The position numbers and the translations under genes are program-made. A DNA stretch of 64,000 bases, from positions 62,001 through 126,000 of the forward strand of contig NZ_NGVS01000013.1 of assembly GCF_002777975.1 (NCBI RefSeq), read 5' to 3'. The notes beneath the pieces are model-generated. The model did no database searches. It had not been told where the DNA came from and saw only the letters and a program-made list of their open reading frames with translations. Shown one piece after another: positions 7,577 to 16,438 of the stretch (position 1 is its first letter; every line of letters starts with the position of its first letter). The stretch comes from Shewanella carassii (lineage in GTDB: Bacteria; Pseudomonadota; Gammaproteobacteria; Enterobacterales; Shewanellaceae).

Positions 7577-9712
7577 ATGATCCAGGACGATCGTCTCACC
7601 GCATCATCCACCTCTGTAAAACGCTTCGGCTTTTCCACTCCGGCCTCGGTTTGGGTGATTATCCTGGTTGCACTCCTTTTTACTTGCCTGGGTTGGTACC
7701 TGTTCAATCAATATGCGGAGCAGCGCGGACGTGAGCGTTTTGAGTATCAGGCCATGCTGGTCAAAGATGCCATAAGAGATCGTCTGTTGACCTATGAACA
7801 GGTGCTGCGGGGCGGCGTGGGCCTGTTTATGGCATCCGACGGCGTGACCCGTGAGGAGTGGCACGAGTATGTGACCAACGCCAAGATGGAGAGCTTTTAT
7901 CCCGGGATCCAGGGGATAGGTTACAGCGTTATTGTGCCCTCGGAACAATTGGCGGCTCATGAGGCCGCCATCCGTGCTGAAGGTTTTGAGGAGTATCGAA
8001 TATACCCAACGGGCGAGCGTGAGACTTACCAGGCCATTATCTATCTGGAACCCTTCGATTGGCGTAACCGGCGGGCATTTGGTTATGACATGTATTCCGA
8101 GCCGACTCGCCGAGAAGCGATAGACAGAGCCATCAACACCGGGGAGGCGGCAATATCCGGCAAAATCACCCTAGTACAGGAAACCCAGCAAGATATTCAG
8201 GCCGGTTTCTTGATGTATCTGGCGCTTTATGATGAATCTGCCGCCGGCCCCAAGGCCGCCAAGGGCGTGGTCTATGCCGCCTTTCGAATGAACAATCTGA
8301 TGCAGGGCATTTTGGCCGACAAGTTTCCCAGCCTGAATCTAGCGATCTTCGATGGTGATAGCCCCTCAGACACTTCACTGCTGTACAGCACTGAATCGCA
8401 AGGACTGACTACCAAACTCTATAACCAAGTACTGCCGCTCAAGGTCGGCGGTCATCAATGGCTGCTGCAAATCGGTGCCGACAAGAGTTTTGTCACCGAA
8501 ACCGAGAAATTGCAAAGCAAATTGATGTTGGGCATAGGCGTGCTATTTATCATGGCGTTGCTCTATTTTCTGCTCAGTAACGCCAGGGCCAGATACCAGG
8601 AAGGCTTGCTGGCCAATGAGATCCTGGCCAATGAAAAACGCTTCCGTTTGGTTATTGAGGCCTCGCCGTCGGCGCTGATCATGGTCGACGGTCATGGGCT
8701 CATCACTCTGGTAAACGCTCATACAGAGCAACTGTTCGGTTATGCTCGGGATGAGCTGCTGGGCCGCAGCGTGAACATACTGCTGCCGGAGAGCCTGCAT
8801 AAGTCGCACAATCAACACATGGGGGGCTACCTGCAGCAGCCAATTGCCAAGAACATGTCCCAGCGTGATGATCTGTTTGGCCGCGCCAAAGATGGTTCAT
8901 TGGTGGCGGTCGAAGTGGGGTTGACCCCAATCCATTTCACCAATGGTCAGTCGATTCTGGCCACCATCAATGATGTCTCGGATCGCAAACGGATTGAAGC
9001 CGAAAAAGCCCGTCACACGGAGGAGCTGGAGAAAATCAACCGTGAGCTGGACAGCTTTGCCTATATCGCTTCTCACGACCTAAAGTCGCCGCTGCGAGGC
9101 ATAGAGCAGTTATCCGAGTGGCTAGCAGAAGATCTCAGCGATAACAGCAGTGAACAGGTGCAAAAGTATCTGCGACTGATCAAGAGTCGGGTCCAGCGGA
9201 TGGTTCTGCTGCTGGATGGCTTGTTGACCTTCTCGCGCATAGGCAGGGTGGATACCGAGTTGACGGAAGTGGACAGCAAACAGTTGCTGCAGGATACCTT
9301 CAGCCTGGTGGCGCCGCCAACCGGGTTCAAGCTGGTCATCCTGTCTGAGATGCCTATGCTAACCACGGCCAGGGTGCCGCTAGAGTTGGTATTTCGAAAT
9401 CTGTTCAGCAACGCCATCAAACATCACGATAAGGGTGAGGGGGTGCTCAGTGTCAGCGTCGAGCGCCAGGGCGACTATTATTGTTTCTGTGTTACCGATG
9501 ACGGCCCTGGGATAGCGGCCAAGTTCCATCATAAAATTTTCGCCATATTCCAAACGCTTAAGCCTAGAGATGAGGTCGAGGGCAGTGGCCTGGGGCTCTC
9601 TTTGGTGAAAAAGTCGGTGGAAAATATGGGCGGCAAGATCTGGGTGAAATCGGAAGGGCGTGGTTGCAGCTTTTGCTTTACTTGGCCGGTGCACTTCAAG
9701 GAGGAGTCATGA
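7577..9712 (+). CDS. CHASE-PAS sensor histidine kinase
   Basis: A 711-residue membrane kinase. A first helix at about residues 25-46 and a second at about 315-336 enclose a periplasmic CHASE domain (GGVGLFMASDGVTREEWHEY; GYDMYSEPTRREAIDRA). Next comes a PAS domain (about 355-455; FRLVIEASPSALIMVDGHG), a HisKA dimerisation domain with the phospho-accepting His500 in SHDLKSPLRG, and an HATPase_c domain (NAIKHHDKGEG; DDGPGIA; GSGLGLSLVKK). CHASE domains bind small extracellular molecules such as cytokinin-like compounds or peptides; this ligand is unknown. It overlaps the next gene by ATGA, so kinase and response regulator are translationally coupled. Confidence 0.9.
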   Translation: MIQDDRLTASSTSVKRFGFSTPASVWVIILVALLFTCLGWYLFNQYAEQRGRERFEYQAMLVKDAIRDRLLTYEQVLRGGVGLFMASDGVTREEWHEYVTNAKMESFYPGIQGIGYSVIVPSEQLAAHEAAIRAEGFEEYRIYPTGERETYQAIIYLEPFDWRNRRAFGYDMYSEPTRREAIDRAINTGEAAISGKITLVQETQQDIQAGFLMYLALYDESAAGPKAAKGVVYAAFRMNNLMQGILADKFPSLNLAIFDGDSPSDTSLLYSTESQGLTTKLYNQVLPLKVGGHQWLLQIGADKSFVTETEKLQSKLMLGIGVLFIMALLYFLLSNARARYQEGLLANEILANEKRFRLVIEASPSALIMVDGHGLITLVNAHTEQLFGYARDELLGRSVNILLPESLHKSHNQHMGGYLQQPIAKNMSQRDDLFGRAKDGSLVAVEVGLTPIHFTNGQSILATINDVSDRKRIEAEKARHTEELEKINRELDSFAYIASHDLKSPLRGIEQLSEWLAEDLSDNSSEQVQKYLRLIKSRVQRMVLLLDGLLTFSRIGRVDTELTEVDSKQLLQDTFSLVAPPTGFKLVILSEMPMLTTARVPLELVFRNLFSNAIKHHDKGEGVLSVSVERQGDYYCFCVTDDGPGIAAKFHHKIFAIFQTLKPRDEVEGSGLGLSLVKKSVENMGGKIWVKSEGRGCSFCFTWPVHFKEES

Positions 9713-10140
9713 GTCGAACTGCCGGATATAAGGAAGTCACTATTCTGTTGGTCGACGACGATGATGTCGATTACATGGCGGTGCAGCGGGCGATGCAGCA
9801 GCTCAGGCTGCTCAACCCCTTAGTTCGAGCCAAAGATGGTTTGGAGGCCTTGGAGATGCTGAATGATGGTCGGGTGCGCCATCCCTATCTGATCCTGCTG
9901 GATCTTAATATGCCAAGGATGAATGGCCTGGAGTTTCTCAGCCATATTCGCAATGACCCTGTGTTGTCTCTCTCCGTGGTCTTTGTGCTGACTACCTCAA
10001 GCGCCGATGAAGACAAGGTCGAGGCTTATAAGCATCATGTGGCCGGCTATATGGTCAAACATGAGATAAATGACGGTTTTTTCAATATTTTCAATATGCT
10101 GGAAAGCTATTGGCGTATTGTCGAATTGCCGCAATCCTGA
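9709..10140 (+). CDS. Single-domain response regulator (Rcp1-like)
   Basis: A 143-residue stand-alone receiver domain. The acidic pocket is LLVDDDDVDYMAV near residues 11-23, the phospho-acceptor is Asp65 in LLDLNMPRMNG, Thr-Thr-Ser follows in the switch position (VLTTSSAD), and the conserved Lys lies in YMVKHE. The layout resembles the Rcp1 type that pairs with phytochrome-like or PAS kinases. The start is the ATG at 9709 behind AAGGAGGAG, overlapping the kinase stop codon. It probably takes phosphate from the upstream kinase and may pass it on or compete with the REC domain encoded next door. Confidence 0.88.
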   Translation: MSRTAGYKEVTILLVDDDDVDYMAVQRAMQQLRLLNPLVRAKDGLEALEMLNDGRVRHPYLILLDLNMPRMNGLEFLSHIRNDPVLSLSVVFVLTTSSADEDKVEAYKHHVAGYMVKHEINDGFFNIFNMLESYWRIVELPQS

Positions 10141-10152
10141 GGGATGGAACGC

Positions 10153-11880
10153 ATGAATCTGCTGTTGATCGATGATGATGAGATAGACAGAGCCGCTATC
10201 ATCCGCGCCTTGGATCAATCTTCCCTGGCATTCAAGGTGATGGAGGCCAACTGCGCCCAGAGGGGCTTGGAGTTTGCCTGTCAGCAGCGTTTCGACGGCA
10301 TACTGCTCGACTATATGTTGCCCGATGCCAATGGCCTGGAGGTTTTGAGCCGCCTCAATGAATCTGCCGGGGAGCAGACCGCGGTAGTGATGATCTCCCG
10401 TTATGAGGACGACAAGCTGGCCCAGCGCTGTATCGAACTTGGAGCGCAGGATTTTCTGCTCAAGGATGAAGTGAATACCAGTCGCTTGACCCGCGCAATT
10501 CGCAACGCTAAACAGCGGGCCTCGATGGCGTTGGCACTGCGCCAAAGCCACGAGAAACTCAAAGAACTGGCCGAACATGATTCCCTGACCAAGCTGGTCA
10601 ATCGCTACGGTTTTGAACTCTGTTTGAATCGCACCTTGAGTCAGGTCAAGCGTCATCAGGACATGCTGGCGGTGATCCTCTTGGATCTGGATGATTTCAA
10701 GGGTATCAACGACACCTTAGGGCACCAGGTGGGAGATGTCTTACTGGTGGAAGTGGCCAACCGTCTCAGCGCGGCGCTCAGGGAAGGAGATCTCATTGCC
10801 CGCCTCGGCGGTGATGAATTTGTGGTGCTGGTGACAGAGTCCGAGAATCGATACTTCCCTATGGTCGTGGCCAACAGGCTGCAACAGGCCTTTGAAGAGC
10901 CTTTTCCGCTTGGAGAGCATGAGGTGCTTATCGGTGCCAGCATCGGTATAGCGGTATATAGCGACTTGGTTTGCGATAGCTCTGAGCTGCTCAAGTGTGC
11001 CGATATTGCCATGTATCGCGCTAAAAAAATGGGCCGTAATCAGATCCAGTTTTATTCCGAAGAGTTGGCCAGGGAGGTGAGGTTTCGCAATCGTATCGAA
11101 ATGGGCCTGAGAACCGCGCTGGAGCGGGATGAGTTCAGGGTCTTTTATCAGGGCAAATTTGATGCGATTACCGGCGAGTTGTTGGGTATGGAGGCCTTGC
11201 TGCGCTGGCAACATCCGGAAGATGGCCTGCTGGCGCCAGACAGTTTCCTGCCGATAGCCGAAGAGATAGGCCTGATAGATGAGATAGGCGAGTGGGTGTT
11301 GGCACAGGCCTGCGCGCAAACGGTTAAGTGGCTTGCGATGCTGGCCCCCAGGGGGAAGCAGTTATCTGTGGCGGTCAACCTGTCGCCATCGCAGATCATT
11401 CGTGAAACCCTGTATCAGACCATTGTCAGGGTGTTGCAGCAGACCGGACTGCCGGCAACGCAGCTGGAGCTGGAACTCACCGAAAATGCCCTGATTGAGG
11501 AGCCTTTGGAGCTGGCCAAGGTGTTGGAGCGGATTGCCTCTCTTGGTGTGGTGTTGTCACTGGATGACTTTGGCACCGGCTTTTCGTCCCTTGAGCACAT
11601 CAAATATTTTCCTATCAATGTACTGAAAATCGACAAGAGTTTTGTGGCCTCGGTTGAGCAGGATGAACGCGGTAAACGTTTGTTATCGGCCTTGATTAAC
11701 TTCGCCAACGGTTTTAACGTGGTGTCGGTGGCCGAGGGCATAGAAACCGAAGCGCAGGCGCAGTTTTGTCGTGAGCGGGGTTGCAATCTGCTGCAGGGAT
11801 ACCTCTATTGTCGGCCGATTCGGCCCGAGGACTTTGAGGTGCAGCAAATTTTACCTTTGCTGACCGAGGGGGATGTTTGA
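10153..11880 (+). CDS. REC-GGDEF-EAL response regulator, c-di-GMP turnover
   Basis: A 575-residue three-domain protein. The receiver (1-120) has an acidic pocket LLIDDDEID and phospho-acceptor Asp53 in LLDYMLPDANG. The GGDEF domain has an intact GGDEF at about 219-223, with an RxxD inhibitory site (REGD) five residues before it. The EAL domain has EALLRW at about 347, with DDFGTG, KIDKSF and EGIETEAQ later, so both c-di-GMP synthesis and breakdown look chemically possible. GAGGG lies nine bases before the ATG at 10153; an ATG at 10144 abuts it and is less likely. It completes a kinase/regulator/effector operon and lies directly upstream of rimK. Confidence 0.88.
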   Translation: MNLLLIDDDEIDRAAIIRALDQSSLAFKVMEANCAQRGLEFACQQRFDGILLDYMLPDANGLEVLSRLNESAGEQTAVVMISRYEDDKLAQRCIELGAQDFLLKDEVNTSRLTRAIRNAKQRASMALALRQSHEKLKELAEHDSLTKLVNRYGFELCLNRTLSQVKRHQDMLAVILLDLDDFKGINDTLGHQVGDVLLVEVANRLSAALREGDLIARLGGDEFVVLVTESENRYFPMVVANRLQQAFEEPFPLGEHEVLIGASIGIAVYSDLVCDSSELLKCADIAMYRAKKMGRNQIQFYSEELAREVRFRNRIEMGLRTALERDEFRVFYQGKFDAITGELLGMEALLRWQHPEDGLLAPDSFLPIAEEIGLIDEIGEWVLAQACAQTVKWLAMLAPRGKQLSVAVNLSPSQIIRETLYQTIVRVLQQTGLPATQLELELTENALIEEPLELAKVLERIASLGVVLSLDDFGTGFSSLEHIKYFPINVLKIDKSFVASVEQDERGKRLLSALINFANGFNVVSVAEGIETEAQAQFCRERGCNLLQGYLYCRPIRPEDFEVQQILPLLTEGDV

Positions 11881-11961
11881 TTTTGCTTGCCTATTGGTAA
11901 GGGATAGTCAAAGATGCCACCTCTTTTGCTGGGCCATAACTCTTTGGCGGATCTCTCAAAC

Positions 11962-12867
11962 ATGAAAATCGGTATTCTCTCTCAATTTCCAGAGCTTTAT
12001 TCTACCCGCAGGCTGGTGGAAGCTTGTGAAGGGCGCGGCCATCAGGCCCGGGTGATCAATCCGCTTAACTGTTATATGAATATCAATTCGGTGCAGCCCA
12101 GTATTCATCTAGAAGGTGAAGAGCTTGCCGGTTTTGATGCCATTATCCCGAGGATCCATGCCAGTGTGACTTTTTACGGCTGTGCCCTGGTACGCCAGTT
12201 CGAGATGATGGGGGTATACGCCGCCAATGACTCTATCTCCATAGCCCGCTCAAGGGATAAGCTGCGGGCACTGCAGTTGCTCTCTCGCAAAGGGGTGGGT
12301 ATGCCGGTCACTGGCTTTGCCAGCAAGCCGGATGATATTCCGGATCTCATCGCCATGGTGGGTGGGGCGCCGCTGGTGATTAAGCTTTTGGAGGGCACCC
12401 AGGGAATCGGCGTGGTGCTGGCCGAAACCAAAAAGGCCGCCGAGAGCGTGATAGAAGCCTTTCTGGGGCTTAAGGCTAACATTCTGGTGCAGGAATATAT
12501 CAAAGAAGCCAACGGCAGTGATATCCGCTGCTTCGTGGTGGGTGACAAGGTGGTTGCGGCCATGAAGCGTCAGGGGCCTGAGGGAGATTTTCGTTCCAAT
12601 CTGCATTTGGGTGGTAGCGCCGAGAAGATCAAGATTACCCCTCAGGAACGCAAGACCGCCATTGATGCAGTCAAGGCGATGGGGTTGGCCGTGGCCGGGG
12701 TGGATATTCTTCGCTCCGAGCGCGGCGCCTTAGTGCTTGAGGTCAATTCGGCTCCCGGTATCGAAGGTATAGAGCTGACCACGGGTATCAAGGTGGCCGA
12801 GCCGATAGTGGAGCATATCGAAAAAATGGTTGCCGCCCGTAAACGCAATCGTCCAGTCATCGCCTGA
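11962..12867 (+). CDS. rimK: Ribosomal protein S6--L-glutamate ligase RimK
   Basis: A 301-residue ATP-grasp ligase. It opens with [20 protein letters not shown], the classic RimK start, followed by the pre-ATP-grasp domain and the ATP-grasp core ([13 protein letters not shown] for nucleotide, [19 protein letters not shown], then metal ligands in [13 protein letters not shown]). RimK adds glutamates to the C-terminus of ribosomal protein S6. I chose ATG 11962 by family length; an in-frame ATG at 11914 has a better ribosome site (AAGGGA) and would add 16 residues. It follows the REC-GGDEF-EAL gene by 81 bases on the same strand with no terminator that I can see. Confidence 0.92.
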   Translation: MKIGILSQFPELYSTRRLVEACEGRGHQARVINPLNCYMNINSVQPSIHLEGEELAGFDAIIPRIHASVTFYGCALVRQFEMMGVYAANDSISIARSRDKLRALQLLSRKGVGMPVTGFASKPDDIPDLIAMVGGAPLVIKLLEGTQGIGVVLAETKKAAESVIEAFLGLKANILVQEYIKEANGSDIRCFVVGDKVVAAMKRQGPEGDFRSNLHLGGSAEKIKITPQERKTAIDAVKAMGLAVAGVDILRSERGALVLEVNSAPGIEGIELTTGIKVAEPIVEHIEKMVAARKRNRPVIA

Positions 12868-12890
12868 TTGCGCCTCGGGCTTTCCCATCC

Positions 12891-13583
12891 TTAGAATTCG
12901 AACTCATAGACATAGCTGAGCACTATCTTGGCATCGTCGTCCGGCAGATCCGTATCGGCCACCATAAAGGAGACTGAGCCTATGCCGGTTTCCTTGCTGA
13001 TGGCCAAATGGTAGTCGGCGTAGTCGGAAACCCCGAACCAGCTCTGCACCACATCACCGTCTGAATAACCATAGTGTGCTGTCAGCGTCACGGTTTCCGT
13101 GATGGGATAGCTGAACCCGGCGTGGATATAGCTCAAATCCTTGTTATCCAGTGGCGCAGCGGCCACGTCATCACCGGCATTAACCACCTTGGCATAAGCC
13201 AACTCAAACCACTTCCAGCTGAGAGTCAGCGCCAGCTCACCAAAGTCGATATCGCCTTCGGCATCCGGGTAGCCATAGTAGAGATAGCTGATGTCATAGC
13301 CAAAGTCTTCGCCTAGGGTGCCGGAGTAACCACCGTAAAAATCGAGCTCGTAACTGGTATCGTCACCAAAGTCGACATTGGAGGCCCAGGTTCCCAGGTA
13401 AAAACCCGAGTCGTGGCTATAGTCTATACCGCCTTGAACGGCGACAGAGTCATTCGTCTGGGTGGTGCCGCGCCACAGATAGTTGGAGGCGGCACCTATA
13501 TTCCCCGATACAGCGGCCTGGGCTTCGCCGGCCAGCAACAACAGACCCGCAATAACTGACAGTGAAAACTTGGTGTGTTTCAT
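12891..13583 (-). CDS. TorF-family putative porin
   Basis: A 230-residue outer-membrane protein with a signal peptide (residues 1-23, ending AGEAQA). It then shows the TorF/Gcw_chp opening: SGNIGAASNYLWRGTTQTND, VQGGIDYSHDSGFYLGTWAS and YELDFYGGYSG. Alternating short strands and a terminal aromatic residue (YEFEF) fit a beta-barrel. Family members are proposed small-solute porins; the substrate is unknown. The start at 13583 has GAGGGG at good distance; an ATG two codons earlier is too close to it. It lies downstream of the HU gene but behind that gene's terminator. Confidence 0.8.
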   Translation of the reverse strand: MKHTKFSLSVIAGLLLLAGEAQAAVSGNIGAASNYLWRGTTQTNDSVAVQGGIDYSHDSGFYLGTWASNVDFGDDTSYELDFYGGYSGTLGEDFGYDISYLYYGYPDAEGDIDFGELALTLSWKWFELAYAKVVNAGDDVAAAPLDNKDLSYIHAGFSYPITETVTLTAHYGYSDGDVVQSWFGVSDYADYHLAISKETGIGSVSFMVADTDLPDDDAKIVLSYVYEFEF

Positions 13584-13805
13584 TCTCATCCCCTCGATGG
13601 TTTGGGTTCTGGAGCCGGGCAAGCTTGACCGGTGCAGATACTCGTTATTGTCTGTGCGGAATGAGCGAATCCCATGCCAAGTTTAAATGAACATTAAATA
13701 CAAATAGTTAGATTTTGATTGCAAGACTGGTTAATAAAGTGTTGCATTCTGCTGGGGCGGGCTGCACTGCTTTTGTGCAGTCGAGAATGGGAAACCGCAG
13801 GCAAT

Positions 13806-13830
13806 AAAAAACGCCTCAATATGAGGCGCT
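13806..13830 (-). terminator. Rho-independent terminator of the HU gene
   Basis: On the minus strand, arms CGCCTCA and TGAGGCG with a three-base loop are followed by a run of six T. It sits 20 bases beyond the HU stop codon. Confidence 0.8.
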
Positions 13831-13849
13831 TTCATCCGTGAAAAGCGGT

Positions 13850-14122
13850 TTAGTTGACGCTGTCACGCAGTGATTTGCCAGCCTTGAACTTGGGAATCGT
13901 AGCGGCAGGGATCTGGATCTCTTTACCGGTTTGCGGGTTACGACCTGTACGGGCGGCACGGGTTGAAGTTTCGAAAGAGCCAAAGCCTACGATGGAGATT
14001 TTAGTTCCTTCTTTCATGGCATCGGTCACTGCTACTTCGAACGACTTGAGGGCGCGGGCAGCTTCGGCCTTGGACAGGTTGGCGTGTTCTGCCATTTTAG
14101 CGATAAGTTCAGTTTTGTTCAT
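13850..14122 (-). CDS. HU-family DNA-binding protein
   Basis: A 90-residue histone-like protein of standard HU length. It has the helical N-terminus (MNKTELIAKMAEHANLSKAE), the VGFGSFET turn, and the DNA-gripping arm with the invariant RTGRNPQTGKEIQIPA stretch. HU dimers bend and wrap DNA and shape the nucleoid. Shewanella carry HU-alpha and HU-beta paralogues, and I cannot tell from sequence alone which this is, so no symbol is given. Monocistronic, with its own terminator at 13806. Confidence 0.92.
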   Translation of the reverse strand: MNKTELIAKMAEHANLSKAEAARALKSFEVAVTDAMKEGTKISIVGFGSFETSTRAARTGRNPQTGKEIQIPAATIPKFKAGKSLRDSVN

Positions 14123-14294
14123 CTGGAGCGTCTCTTCTTTCCGTCGATAAGTTTGTTATTGCCCGTCTAACATGCCATAAGGTTTTTGGCTTGAAAAGGC
14201 ATTTCAGCGGGGTTATTGGGCTTTATCTACTATTTTTTAACTAAAAAGACACAAGATTGTGAGCCGGTCGCTGATTTATTGTCATCGGTGCCAT

Positions 14295-14690
14295 CTAGCT
14301 AGACTTTTCCTGCTGCAAAAAGCGTTTGGTCTTGGCCGAAAAAGCCACCCAATACTGGAATGCCAGCAAGGCCAACAACACAGCCGCCAGCGGCAACAAG
14401 GGGATATTTCGCCCAGCCAGTTCCAGTTTGACATCTTCAGGTGTTATCTGCAGCGCTATCAGAGCCGTAGTGGCGAATGCCAGTAGTCCCAGAGTCTGAA
14501 TAAAGAGATAGATGCGTAGGGCCCACAATGACCAGGATGTGCGTAGGATCATGCCGATCAAAACCGGGATCACCCCTAGGGTAAACAGGTCCAGGGCGCC
14601 TGTATTGATTGTACGCCACAGTGCAACTACGGCCAGTACCAGGTAGAGGATACCAAGTATTACTAGGGGTATTGGTCTTGAGTTGGACAT
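14295..14690 (-). CDS. Four-helix inner-membrane protein of unknown function
   Basis: A 131-residue protein with four predicted membrane helices (about residues 7-24, 35-52, 55-76 and 95-117) and short polar ends; the C-terminus is basic (KTKRFLQQEKSS) and probably cytoplasmic. The ATG at 14690 follows GGAGTCATTT. I do not recognise a family. It is divergent from the DUF4240 gene and its end faces the HU promoter region. Confidence 0.65.
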   Translation of the reverse strand: MSNSRPIPLVILGILYLVLAVVALWRTINTGALDLFTLGVIPVLIGMILRTSWSLWALRIYLFIQTLGLLAFATTALIALQITPEDVKLELAGRNIPLLPLAAVLLALLAFQYWVAFSAKTKRFLQQEKSS

Positions 14691-14809
14691 AAATGACTCC
14701 TGTGAGAAATTGGCCTAAGTCTATGGAAAGCCCAGGGGGGAGTCCAGTCGGATTTTGGCCACTATTTGCGGTAAAATAACCGCCGACATTTTTGGCAGGA
14801 TAACACTCA

Positions 14810-15319
14810 ATGACAGAAGAGCAGTTTTGGGAGCTGGTCAGCCGCGACTATCCCGAACAGGACCAACAGGAACTCCAGGCACGTTTGACCGAAAAATTGC
14901 AAGACTTGAGCGATGATGATCTGGCCGAGTTTGATAAGCACTTTGCCCGGCAGCTCAGGCTGAGTTATAGCTGGGATCTCTGGGGAGCAGCTTACATCAT
15001 CGCCGGAGTCGATTCAGATTATGGCTTTGCCGAGTTTCGCAATTTCCTGGTGACTCTGGGTAAGGAGCGTTATCAGGCGGCCTGCAATGCACCGGATTCG
15101 CTGGGAGAGCTGGATGTTTGGCCGCAGCTGAATGGTTACGCCTATCCTTTTGTTGAGGAGATAGATCTGCTGGCCGGCCAGCTATACGAGACCCGTACCG
15201 GCAAAGAGTTGCCTTTTGTGCCTTCGGGGCTGAGTCAGCCCAAGGGTAAGCGTTTCAACGATCAACCCAAGGCACTGCGCAAGCTTTACCCCAAGCTCAG
15301 CGCCCGTTTCCCTTTCTAA
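14810..15319 (+). CDS. DUF4240 domain-containing protein
   Basis: A 169-residue soluble protein. It matches DUF4240: it opens MTEEQFWELVSR and continues with a helix LQARLTEKLQDLSDDDLAEF, then SYSWDLWGAAYIIAGVDSDY and FAEFRNFLVTLGKERY. The family is widespread and uncharacterised. The ATG follows AGGATAACACTCA. The gene ends seven bases before the stop of the converging small protein gene. Confidence 0.75.
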   Translation: MTEEQFWELVSRDYPEQDQQELQARLTEKLQDLSDDDLAEFDKHFARQLRLSYSWDLWGAAYIIAGVDSDYGFAEFRNFLVTLGKERYQAACNAPDSLGELDVWPQLNGYAYPFVEEIDLLAGQLYETRTGKELPFVPSGLSQPKGKRFNDQPKALRKLYPKLSARFPF

Positions 15320-15325
15320 GCAGGC

Positions 15326-15631
15326 TTAGTCGTTGCGCATCTGTTCACACTGAAAGCCCTGACGGCGGGAGTCGAAGCGGCAGTAGCTGCCACACTCCCA
15401 AGGTGCCCCCTCCGCGGCCTGGGACTTCTCGATGGCAAACGCCTTACAGCTGGCATAGTCGCCAAAATCGTCCTCTTTGATATAACGCCCCGAATCGAAG
15501 CCATGGGTATAAATGAAGGCGCTCCAGGTTTCCGGCCCCTTGGGTTTGGCATCCTGATTGATGGCGACGAGAACAATTCCCAGGGCGGTAAATAGTCCCA
15601 AGGTAATCAGCAAAGACGGCGAGAATTTCAC
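15326..15631 (-). CDS. Small anchored protein with a Cys-rich end
   Basis: A 101-residue protein with one N-terminal hydrophobic helix (KFSPSLLITLGLFTALGIVL), probably a membrane anchor or uncleaved signal. A polar domain follows with four cysteines (ASCKAF; WECGSYCRF; GFQCEQ) that could form two disulfides in the periplasm. I use the GTG at 15631 because CAGGAG lies five bases upstream; the frame can be extended to 15697 but without a ribosome site. Family not recognised. Confidence 0.6.
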   Translation of the reverse strand: MKFSPSLLITLGLFTALGIVLVAINQDAKPKGPETWSAFIYTHGFDSGRYIKEDDFGDYASCKAFAIEKSQAAEGAPWECGSYCRFDSRRQGFQCEQMRND

Positions 15632-15913
15632 TGGCGCTCCTGTTGTGACTGGTTTTTTTAGCACTGCTATTAGATTACTTCCTTGGGCCTGACTCAAGCA
15701 GCCTTGTGTTAAAGCTTGTTGGGGCTGCTACAAATTGATACTCAGGTTAACGCATTTTTGCGGGTGTCTATGAAAAATAACAAAATAAAATAATCACTTA
15801 TAACAGGATGATGTTCGCATATTAGTTTTGCGTTAAGCCCGGATTCAGGTTAAATTTTATACTCTGAGTTTGAACCAAATGCATACTAACATTCGCTCCC
15901 AAAGGAGGCTGAT

Positions 15914-16438
15914 ATGAAAATCAGATATCTGTTACTTGCAGCAGCCCTGACCTCTGGCTCGGCGCTGGCGGCCGACAAGGTCGATGAAAACCCGGTTACC
16001 GAGTCGGGTAAGGTCAAAATTGAGTGGCAGTCACCCAAAGATTTTCGGGATATCAAGTCTGCCAGCGAGCTGCAATCCCGTTACGAACAGCGTCTGTTCG
16101 ATACCTTGACCCAGTCTCTGGATAAAGACGTTTCCTCATCTCTAAAAGACAACCAAAAGTTGGAACTGACAGTCACAGATGTGGATTTGGCCGGCGATGT
16201 ACGGCCTACCTTTGGTGCGACCGTTAACGATATACGTGTAGTCAAGAACGTTTACCCGCCCAAGATCAGCTTCAGTTATCGCTTGCTGGAAGGCGATCAG
16301 GTGGTCATGGCTGGCGATGAAAAGCTGACTGATATGCAGTTTCTTGACCATGTGGACAGAATTAACAGCGATAGCTTTCGCTATGAACAGCGAATGCTGA
16401 AAGATTGGTTCCAGAAAACACTCAAGCCCAAACTCTAA
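15914..16438 (+). CDS. DUF3016 domain-containing periplasmic protein
   Basis: A 174-residue secreted protein with a clear signal peptide (residues 1-20, SGSALA cleavage). The mature part fits DUF3016: KVKIEWQSPKDFRDIKSAS, a conserved DLAGDVRPTFG turn and a terminal RYEQRMLKDWFQKTL. Function unknown. The ribosome site AAAGGAGG is strong. Its TAA overlaps the TAG of the converging EAL-GGDEF gene. Confidence 0.78.
   Translation: MKIRYLLLAAALTSGSALAADKVDENPVTESGKVKIEWQSPKDFRDIKSASELQSRYEQRLFDTLTQSLDKDVSSSLKDNQKLELTVTDVDLAGDVRPTFGATVNDIRVVKNVYPPKISFSYRLLEGDQVVMAGDEKLTDMQFLDHVDRINSDSFRYEQRMLKDWFQKTLKPKL

Noticed and set aside
7378-7707. A 109-codon minus-strand frame before the CHASE kinase
   Set aside because: It overlaps the kinase start antisense, lacks a ribosome site and has no coding character.
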